Assembly (NCBI RefSeq): GCF_900100625.1
Contig: NZ_FMTY01000001.1
Span: 124,001-188,000 of the forward strand
Origin: Flavobacterium saliperosum
GTDB taxonomy: Bacteria; Bacteroidota; Bacteroidia; Flavobacteriales; Flavobacteriaceae
Length of the DNA stretch: 64,000 nucleotides
Reading direction: 5' to 3'
How positions within the stretch are numbered: the first letter of the stretch is position 1; every line of letters starts with the position of its first letter. Shown here piece by piece: positions 1 to 10,379 of this stretch. The position numbers and the translations under genes were made by a program. The notes beneath the pieces are model-generated. The model was not told the DNA's origin. It ran no database searches and worked only from the letters and a program-made list of their open reading frames with translations.

Positions 1-1
1 T

Positions 2-853
2 GAAAATTTTAGCAGTGCGGAGTACTTATCTAACTTATTACCTAATTATATATTCGAACACCCCGAACTGTCAAGTTTATTTGAAAAGATAGAACGTCTA
101 GACCCTTGTTTGACTAGGAATGCTGAGACCGATGAAGTTTTACTCTCCTTGATTAATGCTTCTAATCCGGTCCCACTTTTTGCAGATCATATCGCGGCCA
201 ACTATATCGATACTATTCAATCAAGATTAGCTAATACACTAATTGTAAAAAGTACCCTTTCTCGTTTTTTTATTCGATTGAATTACTTCAGTAATTATTA
301 TGACCAAGATAGCTTAAAGGAAGTAGATTATGAAGAATACTTAGTGTGGCTGTATCATTACAATAACAACAACCCTGCCTATATTCAAAAGATATATGGC
401 CTTGTCGAGGTTGCAGCTAGAAATTGGAATGGAGATGCAAAATCTAACGGAAAAGTGATAATCAACGTTGGTAAAAAACAGACGAAATACAGAGTATTTA
501 AAGACTTTGACCCTATACCGGACTTAAAATTGAATCCTAAAAATAGTGATGATATTTTGCACAAATTCACGCAAGAGTTTAGCTTGGCATACAAGATAAG
601 CCAGGAAAAAGAAAGTCTTAAAATACATGTAGATTATAGTTTATTTAAAACCTTAAAAATGGTTTCGAAAGGTTATCGTCCTAATAAAAAAGACAATAAC
701 AATTTTATATATTTTGTCAATGCTATCACGACACTTACCAATCAAAATAACCACAAAGCTTCACTATATATAGATGAAATTAATATAGGTAAAGCGGTAG
801 ATTATCAATTTTCAAAAAATCCTTTTGGAGGCTATACTTTTCAAGTACTATGA
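2..853 (+). CDS. dptF: DNA phosphorothioation-dependent restriction protein DptF (C-terminal part)
   Basis: The reading frame is open to the left edge of the window, so about 283 C-terminal residues are present and the true start lies outside. A TTG at 110 could be read as a start, but the frame continues upstream without a stop. The call rests mainly on context: it overlaps dptG by 4 nt (ATGA at 850-853), dptG overlaps dptH, and dnd modification genes lie just beyond. DptF (also DndF) is the ATPase-like member of the DptFGH machinery that attacks DNA lacking phosphorothioate marks; the ATPase part would be in the missing N-terminus. Nothing in the visible part is independently diagnostic. 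Confidence 0.72.
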   Translation, partial: ENFSSAEYLSNLLPNYIFEHPELSSLFEKIERLDPCLTRNAETDEVLLSLINASNPVPLFADHIAANYIDTIQSRLANTLIVKSTLSRFFIRLNYFSNYYDQDSLKEVDYEEYLVWLYHYNNNNPAYIQKIYGLVEVAARNWNGDAKSNGKVIINVGKKQTKYRVFKDFDPIPDLKLNPKNSDDILHKFTQEFSLAYKISQEKESLKIHVDYSLFKTLKMVSKGYRPNKKDNNNFIYFVNAITTLTNQNNHKASLYIDEINIGKAVDYQFSKNPFGGYTFQVL

Positions 854-2322
854 GAACTATAATATTACATAAAACTGGAGATAATAGCCTAGAGAAACGC
901 TATTTTAAAAATAAGACTTTTAGTCATGTTACTGGAAATCAAATAAAGTTGTTGCCATTTAAAACTAATCCCAGTGGTGATTCGTTTGGCGATGATTTTA
1001 AATCATTTCAAGGTATCGTGGGTGAGCTTTATCGCCTATTGCATTCAAAAGGACAAGTAGAATTTCTAAACAGTGATAATTCTTTTAAAACGGAGTTTAA
1101 AGCGACCATTTTAAAAAACGCTTTATCAAGAGTTTCAACCGAAAAACCGGAAGAATTAAAGAATTTGCTTAGCACTCTTTTTTTTAATGAGGATCAAGGG
1201 CTGATAAAATTCAACAGTAAAACCTTATTGTATATGAATTTTATCAATAACCATAATGCGATTAAAGAACTACCAAAATTTATCATTGACCTATTTGAAT
1301 TGGAGGATTATACCGAAAACTTGAATACAGAGTTTGAAACAGATGAAAATATACTTCATCAATTGCTACTTGAAAGCTTGCCCGAGTTACCTGAAAACAA
1401 AACAAAAACTAAAGTCAGTGGTTACTATAATGTGGTTCCAGAATTAAAAGCAACTTTTCAAGAGGACTTTTCATTTCTGCTTAACAACCCGGCTTTTTTA
1501 CTCAAGTATTCCGAAGAGTTTTTTAAATACTATTATTTTCATTACTTAAATCAATTCCTACTTCATTTGAGTGATTTTGGTTCTGGAGCTGGAACGGTAA
1601 AAGCCGTTCATTACACTATGGACTGGGAAACTTTATCTGAAAACCGGTTATCGAATCATTATATTGGATGGAAACATTTAAATCGCGTTTCAGAAACAGC
1701 TTTTGCTCACGTAAATACTCTAGAATTATTAAACTACATTACAATTGATGACAAAAACATTGGGGACTATCATGCTATAACAGTGAAATGTAATGATTTG
1801 GCTTCTAATGAACTTGAATTACTTCAAGAAAAATTAAAAGAACTCACCACTTTTTATACTGACAGTATCACAGTTTTTGACACCGGGAAAAATTGGGAAG
1901 ATTGTGAACGCCTTTTAGCATTGGATATGGTAAATAAATCTTTTTCAAATGTCATTGAAAAGGATATTTATTCTCTTTGGTTTAAAATTAAATACCAGTT
2001 TGAAAATTCTTCTCGATCGAAACCTTACAGTGATTATGCGAAATGGTACGTACAATTTGGAAAAACGAATTACACTAAAAACAGAGGTCGTTTAGGCAAT
2101 ACGATGGTTTTGTCACAAGAGCTTTTACTTTTCTTGACCCGATTGTGTATTGGAACTGAGGATAAAATACGACTCAAAGTATTATGGGATAAATTTAAGG
2201 AACGCGGTATTGCCTTTGATGAGACTACCAAATTAGAAATAACCAAGTTGTTTGAAAAAATTAATTTAATCGAGAAAAAAAGTGATAGCGGAGATGCACA
2301 GTACGTCAAGTCAACTATATAA
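850..2322 (+). CDS. dptG: DNA phosphorothioation-dependent restriction protein DptG
   Basis: This 490-aa protein sits between dptF and dptH with translational-coupling overlaps on both sides (4 nt upstream, about 29 nt downstream). It has no signal peptide, no convincing membrane segment and no nucleotide-binding motif that I can see, as expected for DptG (DndG), the least characterised subunit of the DptFGH restriction complex. The C-terminal part is helical and charged. The assignment is from position and size within an otherwise recognisable dpt-dnd locus. Start is the ATG of the ATGA overlap. Confidence 0.72.
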   Translation: MRTIILHKTGDNSLEKRYFKNKTFSHVTGNQIKLLPFKTNPSGDSFGDDFKSFQGIVGELYRLLHSKGQVEFLNSDNSFKTEFKATILKNALSRVSTEKPEELKNLLSTLFFNEDQGLIKFNSKTLLYMNFINNHNAIKELPKFIIDLFELEDYTENLNTEFETDENILHQLLLESLPELPENKTKTKVSGYYNVVPELKATFQEDFSFLLNNPAFLLKYSEEFFKYYYFHYLNQFLLHLSDFGSGAGTVKAVHYTMDWETLSENRLSNHYIGWKHLNRVSETAFAHVNTLELLNYITIDDKNIGDYHAITVKCNDLASNELELLQEKLKELTTFYTDSITVFDTGKNWEDCERLLALDMVNKSFSNVIEKDIYSLWFKIKYQFENSSRSKPYSDYAKWYVQFGKTNYTKNRGRLGNTMVLSQELLLFLTRLCIGTEDKIRLKVLWDKFKERGIAFDETTKLEITKLFEKINLIEKKSDSGDAQYVKSTI

Positions 2323-5300
2323 CTATGTTACGAATTTAATTCTGAATTATTTTCAGGCGCAAAAAATTCAACATGGAGATCGTTATAACCTTTATTTAGA
2401 AGACCCTAAAACCATTGAGCAACTTTATACTGCAATGCAGCAGCAAGGGAGTGTGCCAACAATACCTTTTTCTTATACGCACCCTGATGGTGGTGAAGCT
2501 TATGCTACTTTTTGTTTAATGATTGAAGATACTAAAGTGATTATCGCTTCGAGTGCTTATGCTTCGGAAGACTACTTTACTATGTTACGAAACAAAGTTG
2601 CTGATCAAAAAGATGTATTTGAAGGTACTGCCATACTCATTTTATTTAGCGGTAAACTGGATAGTTTATTGGGAGGAAGTGGTAGTTTGAGTAAAGAAGG
2701 TATGCCTTTGCATTTTTCACGATTTAAAAGTCAAATCGAACAGGATATCGACCGTAATACCTCTTTACAAAAACACGAGAAGATTATTTTAAAAGCTGTT
2801 TTAGATCGCAAAACTAAAAGTGTCGTTGAAGACAACAATACAATTTTTGATTATGAACAGGTTATCAATTCACTTGAAAAGGGTGAAATTCAAACTAAAG
2901 ATTATCGCTATTTAGGACTTTTTCCACAAGCGGAATTAGCCAGTAAAAATAGTTCTTTGAATAAAGATTTAGAAGACAATTTTAAGCTTTATGAAAAATA
3001 TGAGAACATTTTTTCACATGGAAGCCCTGCTACTGATTTAGAGCAAGATTTACCAGATACCGCCATAAAACAACTTATCAATGAAGATTGGCACGTAGTT
3101 GACTTTGCCCAGATTGTTACCTGGATGGACAAAGAAAAAGAGAAAGCACCTCCGGTATTTCAAGACATAGAATACAATAATCTCTTTCAAACTATTTGGA
3201 AACGTGAAGATGGTGAAAGTGTAGCAAAAAAAAGAAATATCAATTTAATTGTATTTAACCCTTCCATAGAGCTCCCTTTTAAAGTAAATGTTCGATTTGA
3301 TCAATTTATCAAAAAGGAAGGGCTTGCTGTAAAAGTAGGTTCCAAAAATATTAGTGTTACTAATAGTGGACATTCGATTGTACTAGAGTTTGCAAGTTTT
3401 GATGCCGACAACTTATTTAGTTTAATAGAATATCGCGATCCTGAAACTGATAAGCGATATGTTATAAGAATATTACAACTTCCTTTTGAATCGAGTACGC
3501 TCAGTGCTTTTGAAGGCACCTTCCAGTTGAATGTGCAGAAAAACGGTTCTTATTTATTATTAAAAGAACAAGTTACCTACGATTTCAATCCGAATGGGAG
3601 TATTCCTATTCATGATATATTGAAATTGGATGCTACTTTTAGTGTTCAAGAGGACCAGCAATTGTTATTAAATTATGATTATGGTTTAGCGCAAGAAGAT
3701 TTAATTCACTTTAAGGTTGATTTATTTGGGATTACTATACCTATTGCCATCAAATCCGATTTTGAGGCATTGAAACCGATTACAGGTATTGAGGTTTGGA
3801 AAGAAAAAAGAGAAAATAGACTTGATTTTAAATTTATCAAAGAAGGGGCAGTTATCAAATTGTTGTTTAAAAACAACGAAAAGACTGTTAGTGGTGAATT
3901 TAGAACCAATTTAACACATGAAGAACAACTTATTCATTCCAAAGCTTATTCTTGGATTTTAGGTAATGAAAATAAAATCTCTGCAAATGATTTAGTACTT
4001 AATTCATCTATTAAAGAAGCCTTTGATAACTTACGTTTGTATTATCAAACCAAAAATTTGTTACCTAGCTTAGCTTATTTGAATGACGAGGTGAAGGACC
4101 TCGCCACTGAATATGTGAACTGTTTTATCCAACAGTTGGACGAAATGGAAGAAAACAAACCTTTATCACAGGAACAAAAAAATCTTTTTTGGCTTGGAGT
4201 AGTAAAAGAACAAGGTGGCGAAGAAAAGATTAAATTTAGTCCATTGCATCCACTTAATGTTGCTTATCAATTGCAACTGCAGAACGATTTAAAAGATGAA
4301 ACCGTTTACAATGCCATTTTAAAACGACTAAGTCCGTATAATTTAGTGCCTTATATTGAAGGTAAACCCAATGAAATTTATATCCCTATAGAATCCAGTC
4401 ATTCTCCTGAATGGTTGTATTATACTGTTTATCTTAATTCTAAACAGGCCGTACCTAAAAGTTTCGTCTCTGATTTGGTAAGTGATAAAATAAAGGACTT
4501 CACGACCAATTTTGAATTCCTATTCGATGATTTAAAGCAATCTCCGTTGAAAATTAATGTGATTAATCTTGGAGATTGCAAAGAAGTAGTAGAAGGTATT
4601 TTTAACTATTATCGCAAATATTTGAATTCTCATCTTACTAAAAGGCTGAGCGATTTATTACCGATTGAAATCCATATTTATGGTTCAGATAAGATCGTTA
4701 CTAAATTTGAAGAACTCACCTTTTACGAAAATGTTGAAGACATTAAAAAGCATTTAGGACTTGAATTAAAAACTAAGAATTTTGGAGAAGATGATTTGTT
4801 GTATGCTTTTTTAGAAAATGTAAAATTTTATAGTAAAAAGCTGCCTACTAAATTAGAACCGTATGAATATGCCCATATCACATTCTATCAATTTGATGTT
4901 ACCAAAACTGGGATTTCTTATGATGATATGAGTTTAGTAAAAACAGGTATATCTTTTAATGGGTTGATGGCCGATGTGTCTTCTTCTCCAGGGACCGAGA
5001 ATTACAGAACAGGATTTGGCGTAAAAGATTTAGCTGAAAACCCTAACTCATTAATCCACCTTTCGAGTTTGTACAATGCATTTGTTCGTGTGTCTTTGAA
5101 TAATGACCCTTTTGAACGTAACAAAGCTATTTGTACGACTATTGACTATGATATCAAAAAACAGTTGGAACAATTGTATCGTGATTCACAATGGGTAACT
5201 TATATTGACCCGAAAGTAGATTTAGACTTTTTTAAAGAAAATAAAGACTTAGTTATAATTCATTATAGTGATCAATACCACAATTCGAATGGTTATGATG

Positions 5301-7474
5301 CCATAACCGTTAGCCAAAAAACTAGTCAATATGAGTTTGTGGTTAAAGAGTTTTTGGAAAATCACAATGTACAGTTTAATTCGTCTACAGATACTTTGGC
5401 CATTATCAATTTCTTCAATGCAATTAATGGGGAATGGTTGTTAAAACTTATTAGGCAACATAGCCATTTCCCGAAAGAAAAATTGAGTTTGTTGTCTGGA
5501 ATTAAAACAGCCTTGACCTTTTTATATCAACCCAATATTATTTGGATACCGATATCTCTAGAAGAAATATTGCGTGTTTCGGGTAACGCGGGATTAGATA
5601 TGGGAGAAGGTTTGTTTTCTACCAAAAATCTTGGTGCTATAGGCTCCTTTAGTGATGATTTACTTTTCATTGGATTTGAACGATATGAGGGAGAACTATT
5701 AATGCATTTCTATCCGGTAGAGTTGAAAATTGGTGGTTTAGGTATTGTGAAGAAAGGTGTTGAGCAAGGAAAACGTACTGCAGCTTTATTACAAGAACAC
5801 CTCAACAAATCAGGATTTTTAAGTAGCTTTTATAAAAATTTCTTTGCCAAATTAGCTTTGACCAATGCTGAAAAGATGAAACTTTTTCATATTTGGGACA
5901 GCCAAAATTGGGATACCATTTTAAATGATTATCGTAAAGATTTATTGAACTCTAATTTTACTATTAGCAATCGTTTACAACCTGCTATTGGTGCTTTTGG
6001 ATTGGTTTATTTTGGTAATGATGTGTTTCAACGAAAAATCAATATCGCCGATAACTTTATGCGAGTAGATTTACGTGAAGAGGACGGTTATAATTTCTTG
6101 GTACAATCGGTTGATGATTTAATCCAGTTATTTCATCATACTCAAACCACTATTGAAAAAAGCAAATTGTTGATTCATTCCATTTCTGAAGTTGAAACTG
6201 TTGATTTATTTACAACTAAAGAAACACCTATTTCTGAATTAAATCCTATAGCCTTGGAAACTACTCCAGAAGAGATTATTCCTGCTGTAGTTGATGACCA
6301 AGTGCAAAAAAAGGCTACTCAACAAAATACAGGAGAAGGAATTGAAATTATTTTTGGAACGGATTTGAATAGTTCAAGACCTGTAATTTGGGAACCGAAT
6401 AACACTAACAAGGTTATGCATACCAATACTGGAATTATTGGAACAATGGGAACTGGAAAAACACAGTTTACCAAATCGTTGATTAGCCAATTAATTTCTA
6501 ATTCTGATAAAAATATCGGTGAAGAGCAGTTAGGTATATTAATCTTTGATTACAAAGGCGATTATATCAAAGAAGATTTTGTTAAGAAAACCAATGCGAA
6601 AGTTTTAGAGCCTTATCATTTGCCCTATAACCCATTATCGTTGGATGCTACTGAACAATCAAAACCGATGTTGCCTTTGCATACCGCTAATGATTTGAAA
6701 GAAACCATATCCAATGCCTTTAACTTAGGTAACGTGCAAAAACAACGCTTGCGTGATGTTATAGTAGAAGCTTATGAAGATAGAGGAATTCAAAAAGCGA
6801 ATCGGGATTCTTGGTTCCGCACTCCACCAACTTTGGGAGATGTTTGTGACATTTATTTGAGCTCTGAAAAAAACTCGCAAGACAGTTTGTATGCGGCTAT
6901 TTCCAACCTTTCTGAATTTGAGATTTTTGAGCCGGATTCGAGTAAAACCCAATCGTTGTATTCGCTGGTTGAGGGCGTTGTGGTAATTAATTTATCAGGT
7001 TATGACGAATCAATACAAAACTTAATTGTAGCGATTACCCTAGATGCTTTTTATACCCAAATGCAACGCCATGGACATAGTAGAATTAAAGGTCAAATGC
7101 GAGAAATTAAGAAAATGATTTTGGTAGATGAGGCTGATAATTTCTTAAGTAAAAACTTTACTTCGATTAGAAAGATTTTAAAAGAGGGACGTGAATTTGG
7201 CGTTGGGACCATACTTTCCACCCAGTTTTTGAACCATTTTGCTACTAGTGAGAATGAATACTCTAATTATATATTAACTTGGGTAATTCACCGTGTTAAT
7301 GAAATTAAAACTAAGGAAGTTGATTCGTTATTCTCATTAGAAACCAAGCAACAAAATGAAAACCTAATTCGAACCATTAAAGGTTTGGAAAAACACCAAA
7401 GCATCGTGAACCTAGCCGGTTCTGAACCTATTTTGATTAAGGATAAAGCGTTTTGGGAGTTGTTGAATAATTAA
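2294..7474 (+). CDS. dptH: DNA phosphorothioation-dependent restriction protein DptH
   Basis: About 1726 aa. The C-terminal third is a HerA/FtsK-like ATPase with Walker A GTMGTGKTQ near residue 1382 and Walker B MILVDEADNF near residue 1608, followed by a GREFGVG segment typical of such motors. The long N-terminal part has no recognised motif. DptH (DndH) is the large ATPase/translocase subunit of the restriction half of the Dnd system. A GTG at 2282 opens the frame, but ATG at 2294 gives the natural start; both overlap the end of dptG. An unknown membrane-protein gene follows after a short gap. Confidence 0.85.
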   Translation: MHSTSSQLYNYVTNLILNYFQAQKIQHGDRYNLYLEDPKTIEQLYTAMQQQGSVPTIPFSYTHPDGGEAYATFCLMIEDTKVIIASSAYASEDYFTMLRNKVADQKDVFEGTAILILFSGKLDSLLGGSGSLSKEGMPLHFSRFKSQIEQDIDRNTSLQKHEKIILKAVLDRKTKSVVEDNNTIFDYEQVINSLEKGEIQTKDYRYLGLFPQAELASKNSSLNKDLEDNFKLYEKYENIFSHGSPATDLEQDLPDTAIKQLINEDWHVVDFAQIVTWMDKEKEKAPPVFQDIEYNNLFQTIWKREDGESVAKKRNINLIVFNPSIELPFKVNVRFDQFIKKEGLAVKVGSKNISVTNSGHSIVLEFASFDADNLFSLIEYRDPETDKRYVIRILQLPFESSTLSAFEGTFQLNVQKNGSYLLLKEQVTYDFNPNGSIPIHDILKLDATFSVQEDQQLLLNYDYGLAQEDLIHFKVDLFGITIPIAIKSDFEALKPITGIEVWKEKRENRLDFKFIKEGAVIKLLFKNNEKTVSGEFRTNLTHEEQLIHSKAYSWILGNENKISANDLVLNSSIKEAFDNLRLYYQTKNLLPSLAYLNDEVKDLATEYVNCFIQQLDEMEENKPLSQEQKNLFWLGVVKEQGGEEKIKFSPLHPLNVAYQLQLQNDLKDETVYNAILKRLSPYNLVPYIEGKPNEIYIPIESSHSPEWLYYTVYLNSKQAVPKSFVSDLVSDKIKDFTTNFEFLFDDLKQSPLKINVINLGDCKEVVEGIFNYYRKYLNSHLTKRLSDLLPIEIHIYGSDKIVTKFEELTFYENVEDIKKHLGLELKTKNFGEDDLLYAFLENVKFYSKKLPTKLEPYEYAHITFYQFDVTKTGISYDDMSLVKTGISFNGLMADVSSSPGTENYRTGFGVKDLAENPNSLIHLSSLYNAFVRVSLNNDPFERNKAICTTIDYDIKKQLEQLYRDSQWVTYIDPKVDLDFFKENKDLVIIHYSDQYHNSNGYDAITVSQKTSQYEFVVKEFLENHNVQFNSSTDTLAIINFFNAINGEWLLKLIRQHSHFPKEKLSLLSGIKTALTFLYQPNIIWIPISLEEILRVSGNAGLDMGEGLFSTKNLGAIGSFSDDLLFIGFERYEGELLMHFYPVELKIGGLGIVKKGVEQGKRTAALLQEHLNKSGFLSSFYKNFFAKLALTNAEKMKLFHIWDSQNWDTILNDYRKDLLNSNFTISNRLQPAIGAFGLVYFGNDVFQRKINIADNFMRVDLREEDGYNFLVQSVDDLIQLFHHTQTTIEKSKLLIHSISEVETVDLFTTKETPISELNPIALETTPEEIIPAVVDDQVQKKATQQNTGEGIEIIFGTDLNSSRPVIWEPNNTNKVMHTNTGIIGTMGTGKTQFTKSLISQLISNSDKNIGEEQLGILIFDYKGDYIKEDFVKKTNAKVLEPYHLPYNPLSLDATEQSKPMLPLHTANDLKETISNAFNLGNVQKQRLRDVIVEAYEDRGIQKANRDSWFRTPPTLGDVCDIYLSSEKNSQDSLYAAISNLSEFEIFEPDSSKTQSLYSLVEGVVVINLSGYDESIQNLIVAITLDAFYTQMQRHGHSRIKGQMREIKKMILVDEADNFLSKNFTSIRKILKEGREFGVGTILSTQFLNHFATSENEYSNYILTWVIHRVNEIKTKEVDSLFSLETKQQNENLIRTIKGLEKHQSIVNLAGSEPILIKDKAFWELLNN

Positions 7475-7490
7475 TTGAAAAAAAAGATTT

Positions 7491-8096
7491 ATGGAAAATA
7501 AAGAAAATATACCAATTTCGATAGGGGAAAATATTTCCTATTTATATTATTTCTATCATTACTTATTTAAAAAAGAAACCAAAGAGTTGATAAAAGTAGG
7601 AGTAGTTAATTTTTTATTAGGTCTATTTCCCATCCTTCTTGTGATACTTTTTCATGTAAGAAAATTAACGAACGAAGAGCAGGTTCAGTTTTATGGAGAT
7701 GGAAGTATGATAATTTTTTGTTTTGGTGTATTAGTTTCTTTTGTTTCATATAATTTTTCTGAATCCTATAGAGAAATGAAAGAATCAGAATTTAAAAATA
7801 AACAAACTAATAAGATTTTACTTTTTGCACTTTGTTTCATTTACTATTTCATTTCTTATAAAATATTTGAAATGGCTCAGCTTAATTTCTCTAGAACTTG
7901 GGGTTTTATTTATTGTGTTAATGGTATTTCGTTTATCTTCATCGCAATTGCTTTTTTATTAGTAATCTACTTGAACTTTTCAGACAAGTTTGATTATTCC
8001 AAAATTCAACCATATAAAGAAAGTATTATGGCGGAGAAAATGGCAAAAAAAGCGGCAAAGAAAAGAAGTAGTAATAAAAAAAATATTGAGTTATGA
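7491..8096 (+). CDS. Four-helix membrane protein inside the dpt-dnd locus, function unknown
   Basis: This 201-aa protein shows about four hydrophobic segments: near residues 38-57 (LLGLFPILLVILF), 73-90, 108-124 (LLFALCFIYYFISY) and 139-163. The tail is strongly basic (Lys/Ala/Arg-rich, last about 25 residues). No family is recognised. It lies 16 nt after dptH and overlaps dndB by 4 nt (ATGA), so it is almost certainly co-transcribed with the restriction genes. A membrane protein is not a standard member of DptFGH or DndBCDE. It could be an accessory or effector anchoring activity to the membrane; that is inference from position only. Confidence 0.75.
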   Translation: MENKENIPISIGENISYLYYFYHYLFKKETKELIKVGVVNFLLGLFPILLVILFHVRKLTNEEQVQFYGDGSMIIFCFGVLVSFVSYNFSESYREMKESEFKNKQTNKILLFALCFIYYFISYKIFEMAQLNFSRTWGFIYCVNGISFIFIAIAFLLVIYLNFSDKFDYSKIQPYKESIMAEKMAKKAAKKRSSNKKNIEL

Positions 8097-9304
8097 AAAT
8101 TGAAGTAATAAAAGATAAAAAATATATATATCTGTTGTGCAATAAGATGACACAACCTGTTGGCGATTTATATTCCTCATCAATGGACTCTAAAGTATTA
8201 AAAGATATTTCATTCTCAAATCCAAGGGTATTAGTAGGTTTTAGTGAAACTGGGGAAGAAATTTATAGAGGAATTCAAAGAGCACTTTCACCTGAAAGGG
8301 TTAAAGAAATAAAGAAATATGTTAATGAATATGAATATTCAACATTTCCATCTTCAATAATCTTGAATTTTCCTCACGAAAAAGTAGATATTTATGATGT
8401 AGATATTAGTTTAAATGTAACCAGTAGCATAGAAGATATAAATTATCCGATTGATCTGAAAAATAAAAAAATTGATAATTTTTCTAAAATGGTATTGCTA
8501 GTATTTCCATATGAAGAATCAATAGCTCAAATTATTGATGGACAACATAGAATGTCAGGATTTGAAGACGATTGCAAGATTGATTTTGATTTGCCTATTA
8601 CAATTTTCATAGATCAATCGGTTGAACAACAAGCAGAAATATTTTCTACTATTAATGGTAAACAAACGAGGGTTACACCATCTCTTGTATATGAATTATT
8701 TGGTATAAATGAAAGACCATCACCTTATAAAACAGCCCACAATATTGTAGTTGCATTAAATAATAGTGAAGAATCCCCTCTGAAAAACTGGTTTAAAAGA
8801 TTAGGAAAATCTAATAAATATTATGAAGGTTATATTACCCAAAGCACTGCTAATCAAAATATTTTAAAAATATTATGTGGAAATGCTAAACAAGTAGATG
8901 AAGACATGAGGGTTTTGTCTCGAGGAGAAAAATTATCAATGGAAACAAAGTTTTCAAGTAAACTTCCAGTTTTACGAGAATTCTATATTGACAATGATGA
9001 AATCACAATAATTAAAATTTTATTTAACTTCTTTAATGCTGTAAAAGAATGTCTTCCAGATGAATGGAATAAAAAAGATTCAATTTTTAAAAAAACAATT
9101 GGTTTTGTAGCATTATTTAAAGTATTAAATGATTTGATTCCTTTAGGATTAAATGAGAAAAAATTATCTAAAGAATTCTTTATTTCAATTTTGAATAATA
9201 TTTCAATTGATTCAAACATTACCATTAGTAGTAAAGGAGTGAACGAATTATATTTTCAATTTAAAGAATTTTATAACGAAAAAGTTGAAAATTTGAATGG
9301 TTGA
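8093..9304 (+). CDS. dndB: DNA sulfur modification regulator DndB (DGQHR domain)
   Basis: 403 aa with the diagnostic DGQHR motif at residues 149-153, preceded by a hydrophobic beta-strand-rich stretch and followed by a FSTINGKQT segment (about 184-192) typical of the DndB/DGQHR family. DndB acts as a transcriptional regulator and modulator of phosphorothioate modification in characterised systems. Here it is in the restriction arm rather than next to dndCDE, overlapping the membrane gene upstream by 4 nt and the HNH gene downstream by 8 nt. Length is within the usual range. A DGQHR protein other than strict DndB cannot be excluded, but context favours DndB. Confidence 0.8.
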   Translation: MKIEVIKDKKYIYLLCNKMTQPVGDLYSSSMDSKVLKDISFSNPRVLVGFSETGEEIYRGIQRALSPERVKEIKKYVNEYEYSTFPSSIILNFPHEKVDIYDVDISLNVTSSIEDINYPIDLKNKKIDNFSKMVLLVFPYEESIAQIIDGQHRMSGFEDDCKIDFDLPITIFIDQSVEQQAEIFSTINGKQTRVTPSLVYELFGINERPSPYKTAHNIVVALNNSEESPLKNWFKRLGKSNKYYEGYITQSTANQNILKILCGNAKQVDEDMRVLSRGEKLSMETKFSSKLPVLREFYIDNDEITIIKILFNFFNAVKECLPDEWNKKDSIFKKTIGFVALFKVLNDLIPLGLNEKKLSKEFFISILNNISIDSNITISSKGVNELYFQFKEFYNEKVENLNG

Positions 9305-10379
9305 TTTGGAAAAAGAAATAATCAAAGTTTTTCAAAGTACCACCAATAGTTATAAATATTATTGGTGGTATGCTATTTTACAATTAGTCAAAAAGAAAGG
9401 AAATCAGAAGTTTAATTTAGAGGAAATTGCTTTACAAATGATGGTTTTGGCCTGGTATCCTGTAAATTATTATAAATTATCCTTAGGTAAACAGGACCAA
9501 TTAGCTACTTATATAAAAAAACTTAAAAGTCAATTCTCAGAACTTAAGGAAGATATGAAAGAAGAGGAATTATTTCTTTTTCTTCATGAAAATAAAAATC
9601 ACAAGGTTTTAAAAGGAATAATTAATAAATTAACAAAGTATGTTCCTTATCGCTTTATTAGACCTTGGTTTGATGAAAGTATCGGCATTGATGATGACAA
9701 GGTAAATAGTTTGATTATTTCGTTACAAAACAGCCCTAACAAATATTTACCTTATAAGATAAATTTAGAAACAAATCAGATTTGTTTAGATTCGAAATGG
9801 TTGGACTGGATTTACTCAAACATTAGAATTATCGAGAGCTTTACTCTATATGAGTTATTTAAGTATGTAGAGAAGAATAATCCTTATGTAACGAATATTT
9901 CATTAAAACTGTTTAAACCTCAGACAAGAAAATTGGCAGAGCCAACCAAATTATGGAAAAAATTTATTGAGATTAAAGGACAAGAACAACTATCTATTTT
10001 TGAAAAAAAACCTTTATTACATCTTAATAAAATAGCTATCGATCATTATTTGCCGTGGTCTTTAGTAACACATGATAAATTGTGGAATCTTCACCCAATT
10101 GAGCAAGAAGTGAACAGTTCAAAAGGAAATAAAATTGCAGATAGTAAATACCTTGAGGATTTTACGTATTTACAATTTCATTTTGTACATCATATTTCTA
10201 ATGACAATCAAAAATATTTAGAAGATTATATTACTTTATTTTCAATTAGCAAGAGTGAACTTTTAAATATTCCTAATCGAAAATTTACTGAATTATTAAG
10301 TAACAAAATTAGAATAGAAACAGAGCTTGCAACTAATTTAGGATATTACACTAAATGGTCATACTTAATCCTAGATTAA
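9297..10379 (+). CDS. HNH endonuclease-like protein at the end of the dpt arm
   Basis: 360 aa. An HNH-type motif lies in the C-terminal third: IDHYLPWS (Asp249-His250), N264 in WNLH and SSKGNK at 274-279, matching the DH..PW / N / N..K.N layout of HNH nucleases; the zinc-binding CxxC pairs seen in some HNH proteins are absent. Residues 1-240 are helical with no recognised domain. The ATG lies within dndB (8-nt overlap), so the gene is the last of the rightward operon. Its 3' end overlaps the convergent dndE stop by 29 nt. A role as an extra nuclease of the phosphorothioate-dependent restriction arm is inference. Confidence 0.72.
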   Translation: MVDLEKEIIKVFQSTTNSYKYYWWYAILQLVKKKGNQKFNLEEIALQMMVLAWYPVNYYKLSLGKQDQLATYIKKLKSQFSELKEDMKEEELFLFLHENKNHKVLKGIINKLTKYVPYRFIRPWFDESIGIDDDKVNSLIISLQNSPNKYLPYKINLETNQICLDSKWLDWIYSNIRIIESFTLYELFKYVEKNNPYVTNISLKLFKPQTRKLAEPTKLWKKFIEIKGQEQLSIFEKKPLLHLNKIAIDHYLPWSLVTHDKLWNLHPIEQEVNSSKGNKIADSKYLEDFTYLQFHFVHHISNDNQKYLEDYITLFSISKSELLNIPNRKFTELLSNKIRIETELATNLGYYTKWSYLILD

